A DNA stretch of 64,000 nt from Euonymus europaeus (lineage: Eukaryota > Streptophyta > Magnoliopsida > Celastrales > Celastraceae), in the NCBI GenBank assembly GCA_963580455.1, contig OY756967.1, positions 8,330,501-8,394,500 on the forward strand, in the 5' to 3' direction. This document shows positions 59,020-64,000 of the stretch, piece after piece. Each line of letters opens with the position of its first letter. Position 1 is the stretch's first letter. The notes below the pieces were generated by a model. That model worked only from the letters and a program-made list of their open reading frames with translations. It had not been told where the DNA came from and made no database searches. The position numbers were made by a program, and so were the translations under genes.

Positions 59020-61187
59020 TGTGACGACCCACCCCAAATATGGGTTTATAATGGATCGGAAGTTAGAAATATATGTATTATAGGTTTTTATATGTGATAG
59101 GGGCGCCTAGGCGGAAGGAAACTCGCTTAGGCGAGAAATGGATAGAAACAAGATGAGTTAGAACCGTACTAGGCGCACCAGGGGCGCCTAGGCGCAGTAC
59201 CCAGTACAATAGAGAAGTGGAGAAGTGGAAACATCTGAGTTTAAACTGTACTGGGCGCACCTAGGGCGCCTAGGCGCTGCGCCCAGTACAGTGGCGACGA
59301 AGAGAATTGGGAAGCGCTGGGGCGCCTAAGCGGACTGCCCAAGTGCAATTCGCCTGGTCGCTTTTTCTGGGCACGCCCAGGATAGCGCCTAAGGCAGCGT
59401 TTTAGGGATAAGTTACTAAGGCCAGAGCGCCTACGCGCAACCCGAGCTGGTAAAATGCCTTTATGCGACCAGAAGTTGTATTTTTGTAGACATTTTGATT
59501 TTTAGTGAGAGAGAGTGACAATTCTAGAGAGAGAAGTGATAGTATTGGGAGATTTCAAGGATTCAAGCTTGGATTGAAGGATAGAAGAAGAGTCATGGAG
59601 GGTTTCGCAAAGTTAGAGAGATTTGCGGTAAGTTCCTAGTTTTCCATAAAACCTAGGGTTTTTGTAATTTCGAATGGAACTTTGAATAGGTGTTCTAGAA
59701 TGACTATATAGGTTGATTTAAATCTATATATGGTGATATATACTAGGTTGCTCAAAGATTTGGTGGATTGAAGGCTTGAAGGCTTGAACTTAACATATTT
59801 GGGTTCTAGAGAGAGAAAGGTAATTTTCTCTTGGGTTGTGGTTTAGATTTATGTTGATTTCGATTATGGGGAATTAAATTGTGGGATTGGGTGATGAATT
59901 TACTATATGGTAGGTTTGGAAACGCAAACCCTAGTATTTGGAGAAACTCGTAGTTTGAGATAACTTGGAATCGAGGTAGGGACTCTTAACTCATTTTCAT
60001 TTTGTACCGTATTGTTTTTCCCTAAAGAGCGTTTGCAATTCCTCATTGGTCATTAATCTTTGTGTTCTTGCCTAAATTGTTCCTTAGGAAGAACGAACCT
60101 TCTTGTTGATTATTGATTATTTGCATACCGCTTTGAATGCTTAATCATCTATTGGGCATGATAATCCTCGTTCATGGATCATGTAGTTATGTATATATAT
60201 AGGATTGTTATATATATGAACTTCTTTTGGCATGGCATTATTGGACATGAATTATAGATACATCGGGTCCACGAGTATGGACTCGTAGTATCCTTAGGTT
60301 ATACTTTTGTGATGATGTTGGATACCGAATGGGCACATTGTTGCTAGAATCGGGATTTCCATGGTGTAGGTACACCTATAGTCGTTCCGGGGCAAAGTGC
60401 AAGGGTTCTGATGGTTTTTCGGAATATTTGTTGCCTGGGGCCAGGCGCTGTAGGGTGTAGCCCGAGGTTATACATTGTTGTGACATTTTAGGATGTCATG
60501 TTGCTACATTGAGATTGTTTCAATATTCAGCCTTTATCTTCTTTATTACTCTTCTTATTTCCGTACTGAGCCTCCTGCTCACCCTATTCCTTTTCTCTAT
60601 CCTTCAGGTGAGACTGGTGCTGAGAACCAGGTTGCGGATCAGTAGGAGGCGGCGTGACATGGAAGGCCACCCTAGGAGCATTAGGTTTTGTGGGAACCTT
60701 GGTCATGTAATGAGTACATTTAGTACTGTTAATTGGTTGAATATTATATTGTTCAAATACCTTTTCAGTATGTTGGATGGATGGTCGGGAGGTATGCTAT
60801 GTGATCCGGACTCTCGTACCTGGATGGTGGACCTTGGGTCCGATTTGATCGACTTTGATAGTCTTTGATGATGTTATTGATATGATTATGCTCTGCTTAT
60901 TAATTGCATGTGATTAGGAGGCCTGAGGCCCTGCCTAGTGTGTGAATGTGGATAGATGGCCAGAGGCCCTGTTAGGCTGTCGAACTTCTCAAATTATTAT
61001 TGATTATTTTCATATGTCAAGTGATATGTGACTTCATGTTGGCACCCTCCGATATACGGGGAGGTACTGTCAGATTTCTATTAGAATCCGGGGTTAGGAT
61101 GATGTGTGGTGAGGTTCGTAGTGACTGGGCACACGCCTAAAGTGACGCTCCTGGCTCTATGCGTGGAATTTGGGTCGGGGCGTCATA
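59020..61187 (+). mobile_element. 3' LTR of the chromovirus
   Basis: TGTGACGACCCACCCC...GGGGCGTCATA; the 5' LTR ends ...GTCACA, so the terminal CA has become TA here. Small indels and many substitutions separate the two LTRs. Confidence 0.9.
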
Positions 61188-61544
61188 CATCAGTTTAGTC
61201 ATAAAATGCTTTTGCTAGTGCATTCCAGATTTCACGTGCGGTGTGCAACCATAAGTAACGCTTCATGATTTCATGAGACATCGAGGTTAACAACCAGCTT
61301 TTAACTTTTTGATTATCAGCATACCATGTTGGGTAAAAAGAATCGATTTCGGTTGGATAAGGTGTTTTTCCGAGGATGTATTGCTTTTTTTACTGTCGGC
61401 GATATGCATCTCCATGAATCGAGACTACATATCATAGTTCGTTTCATTTAGACTTACGCCTTTATTGAAACCAAAGTTGTTAGATTAAATATGAATAACT
61501 AGAGATTGAGTACTTTGGATAGACGTTTCAGAGTTGAAAGCCAT
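61188..61544 (-). pseudogene. Copia gag, N-terminal part
   Basis: Starts MAFNSETS at 61544. LNETNYDM-SRFMEMHI is the typical copia gag start (L-G-NY--W...M), followed after frameshifts by a W-AL--AFYD-like stretch that meets the chromovirus insertion. It continues at 52170 leftward. Stops and frame changes throughout. Confidence 0.72.
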
Positions 61545-61602
61545 GGAGTTGTTTTAAGGAGGACGATGGATACAGACGATGGTGAATATGGATCGAAACC
61601 TC

Positions 61603-61615
61603 AGCTCCAATACCA
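61603..61615 (-). other. Primer-binding site of the minus-strand copia element
   Basis: Minus-strand TGGTATTGGAGCT, close to TGGTATCAGAGCT, located between the LTR and the gag start. Confidence 0.75.
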
Positions 61616-61624
61616 AGATAAAAT

Positions 61625-61892
61625 CTGAGAATATGAGTTTTGGTATTGCTTTATTTCATGCATTCACAATAACAGATGTTGGCTTTTAATAGGCACATAT
61701 ACAACTAATTGTTCCTTAATTCTAGGACCAATCACACTACACTTGGGATCAAAACTAATTGTTCCTTAATTCTAGGATAAATCACACTAAACGTGGGATC
61801 ACTATGTAATCCCATAATTATAGGAATTCTAGTACAACTAATGCATTCTATACAATTTGAGAGATTCACACCACTAATGATATATCGCAACA
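61625..61892 (-). mobile_element. Short copia 5' LTR (borders inferred)
   Basis: On the minus strand TGTTGCGATATATCATTAG (from 61892) to ...CATATTCTCA, about 268 bases, ten bases before the PBS. It contains a 50-bp tandem duplication (61703-61752 and 61753-61802). The matching 3' LTR is not in the window because the element is broken at 51578. Confidence 0.55.
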
Positions 61893-63470
61893 CTAGATTT
61901 ATTAATGGTAAACGCAAAAGGGTGCCCTTCTTAGAGGGATTCCTTTTAAACGACGTTAATGTCTTAAAGCTCTAGCATAATGGCTCTTACAACCATCTGC
62001 TAGAGGCTTATGAACATTGTCTCTCTGGAATGTTCTTGTCAGCACCTGCTGGGTGCCCCAATAAAATTCTTTTTTAGTCAAAAATATGAAAAAGATGCCT
62101 AAACCATACAAAGGCAAAAAAAATTCAAACAGAGATAAGAACATAACCACTGATACCTTGGTTTAAATAATAACTTAAAATTATTGTCTTTCGATAGTAT
62201 TTTGTGTATCCATTGAAATACCTGGACATGAAAATCAATTATTAAGAATGAATTGTTTTAACAATGTACTCACTCACATCCACTTTATAAAGAATGTTGC
62301 AATCATATAAATTAAAGAATAGTTCTTTATAATTATTTTCAAATGCTTATATAAACTCTAGTCAACACAACCTTTACGTTATGCTTCATATGGTACAAAA
62401 ATTTGTTATTAAATCCTGTATTTTAAAAGAATGTTCCACATACTTTCCAAAAAACTTTTACAATAACCAACTTAATGGAAAGAGTTCAATAAGCTCGAGG
62501 GTTAAGCTAGAGAAGATAGGAAGCTACCATGGTCTAATGCGCGTAATATCAGTTCCATACTGCTTAGAAGGTTTGCGGTTCAGATGTTCAACAAATGAGG
62601 TGAGAAAGGACCAGTTTTGCATATAGTTTACACATTGAGTTACAAACAAAAATTTTCGAGTCCTGACATTGCATTGCTGATAATTTGCTAAGGGAGAATT
62701 TCAATCAAGTTACAATGTACCTACATTGCTAGAATCTCCTCATGATCTATAATGAGAACCTGCTCACACCAAACAGATATACTTTCGCTATTAGAGGAAA
62801 ACATATAGCAAAACAAAATGAAAGTGTAAGACCCTGTGATGACATAACCAAAACATGACATTTAAATAACTAAAAGTACCTCTATAGAAGAAAGATAATC
62901 CACATCTTTTGCCTTGTCAACTTCTGAAATCTCAATTTTCTAGAAACACATTGAATCATCAAAAATTTATTATCCTCTTCACTCCAAATATGGTCAGTCC
63001 CTACACAAACATACCGAAACAAAGAAATCGAAAGTACGAACAAAAGTGTACTTACTCTGTGTAAACAGGGAGGAGAAGCAACTATCATGTCTGATGAATA
63101 CAAGTCATTGTACAACTTTATGCTCCTAAACAAAAAATGGGGGAAATCAAAAATAATTAAGGTCGTACATAAAGATTAGTACTTCAAAGTTAGTTGATGC
63201 TTGAAAATCGATACTGTCCGCATCAACAAAGAAACTGAGTAAAACTAAAAAGGTTATCCTAATTTTCCAACTAGATTATTACTCAAGACTTTGTGACGAT
63301 TATAAGTTTATAACTCTCGTTTATTATTGGTTTTTTAACTATAACCCGTAAGAATCACCAAGTATAACTTCCATGATGTAAAGAGTAAAATCTACGGAGT
63401 GATCAAAAAATTATGTTGTTAAACATTACCAGATAACTATAAACATACTATTAGAGGTATATGATGAGAT
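61893..63470. other. Low-copy-looking DNA with weak exon-like stretches
   Basis: No transposon signature or clear gene. It is AT-rich. On the minus strand a few short open stretches look protein-like: about 62085-61975 (REDNVHKPLADGCKSHYARAL-type), 62620-62525 (FVEHLNRKPSKQYGTDI-type), and 62923-62880 bordered by TTTCAG and GGTACTT splice-like signals. They could be exons of a host gene into which the copia element at 61892 inserted, or chance. I cannot name a gene. Confidence 0.3.
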
Positions 63471-64000
63471 AAATTGCAAGCGCATAATTGCACAAGTAAT
63501 AAAGTGAAAAGTATAGTTTTGAATCCACGAGGATTGAATGAATTGGTAATGAGTAATCAAATTAATTAACCCTAACACTATTTGGGCAATCAAATATTAA
63601 GAGTTTGATTAAACTAAATAACAAAGAAATAACAAACATAAAAGTAATCAATTAAAACGCACTAGGACATCTAACTTCACCATCACCAATCTCACCCAAA
63701 TTTTCGGCAGGTTAATCACAATTATTATCCATGTTAATAGTCGATTTTCCCTAATATATTTTATACTCCATTCTTGGTTATATCAAAAGTATTTCTATCA
63801 CCAACCCCTGTTATTCCTAACAATAAGATTTAGATAATAAAAACCCATTAAATTCTTTGGAAAATTATGTAATGACTACATAGGCAAAGCCCCTATATTC
63901 CTATGGTTCATCAAATCTACGGTATCCATTGTAAGAAGCAATTCTAAATAACCTCCTTTCAGTCTCATGTTTAGCATCAAGTCATTCAAATATTGACCAA
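63471..64000. mobile_element. Second copy of the unclassified element, cut by window end
   Basis: AAATTGCAAGCGCATAATTGCAC...AAGTAATAAAGTG...CCACGAGGATTGAAT parallels CCACAAGCGCACGAAATTAC...AAGTAATATAGTG...CCTCAAGGAC at 25629, in the same orientation, with AT-rich non-coding sequence after it and a similar order of short blocks (AATCAAATT.ATTAA, ...TTTTCCCTAA..TATTT). Confidence 0.45.

Larger units (their letters stand above)
52171..61187 (+). mobile_element. Full-length Ty3/gypsy chromovirus (Tekay/Del-like), nested in copia gag
   Basis: A 9.0-kb element with LTRs 52171-54344 and 59020-61187, PBS at 54348, gag, pol and PPT. It lies inside a minus-strand copia gag: CATC at 52167-52170 and at 61188-61191 are target duplication copies (four bases certain; the fifth differs or belongs to the LTR end). 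Removing it rejoins the gag frame (YD-TDESQVFA). The chromodomain-like tail and gag type suggest the Tekay/Del clade. The LTRs differ at many sites, so this insertion is older than the copia element at 34297. Integrase core is deleted. Confidence 0.88.

Noticed and set aside
60509..60868. 119-codon ORF with a hydrophobic start resembling a signal peptide
   Set aside because: It lies inside the chromovirus 3' LTR and is not open in the matching part of the 5' LTR.

Overview
The window is repeat-dominated nuclear DNA of a flowering plant, probably a eudicot. It holds plant-type Ty3/gypsy and Ty1/copia LTR retrotransposons with initiator-Met or Arg-type tRNA primer sites, one likely CACTA transposon end, and long arrays of a ~160-bp satellite. 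I found no intact host gene. I cannot name the species.

Layout. 1-5504: a chromovirus-type LTR, then a decayed SIRE-like copia pol with its 3' LTR. 5505-14825: satellite array A, split by a truncated gypsy element (LTR, PBS, gag) at 10524-13417. 14826-15980: two further tandem repeats (~25 bp and ~62 bp). 16184-~21610, minus strand: a Tat/Ogre-like, apparently non-autonomous element with an LTR, an Arg-type PBS, a small ORF and a broken protein resembling the 'putative plant transposon protein' domain. 21705-24905: 3' end of a chromovirus (integrase tail, PPT, LTR). 24925-27866, minus: 5' end of a related chromovirus whose LTR carries a ~1.7-kb unclassified insertion. 27869-~28165: CACTA-like terminus. 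29098-32424: satellite array B. 32425-34193: another copia LTR.

34194-51577 is a minus-strand gypsy element whose 3' LTR was hit twice: by a complete SIRE-like copia element (34297-44910, near-identical 2.38-kb LTRs) and by a solo LTR of its own family (45183-47131, perfect 5-bp target duplication). Its 5' end is fused at 51578 to a minus-strand copia gag. That gag is itself split by a full-length chromovirus at 52171-61187 and resumes at 61188, followed by its PBS and a short LTR (to 61892). 61893-63470 is low-copy-looking DNA with weak exon-like stretches. 63471-64000 begins a second copy of the unclassified element seen at 25614.

Every coding region recognised belongs to a transposon, and nearly all are broken by stops, frameshifts or deletions. 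The layers give a relative order: satellite and old copia first, gypsy elements into them, SIRE-like copia last. Strongest leads: the two satellite arrays and their link to tandem repeats beside the Ogre-like element; palindromic CG-rich cassettes near LTR starts; WRKY-type TTGAC clusters in one LTR family; and several junctions with templated filler DNA. No wholly new functional system is demonstrable from sequence alone.
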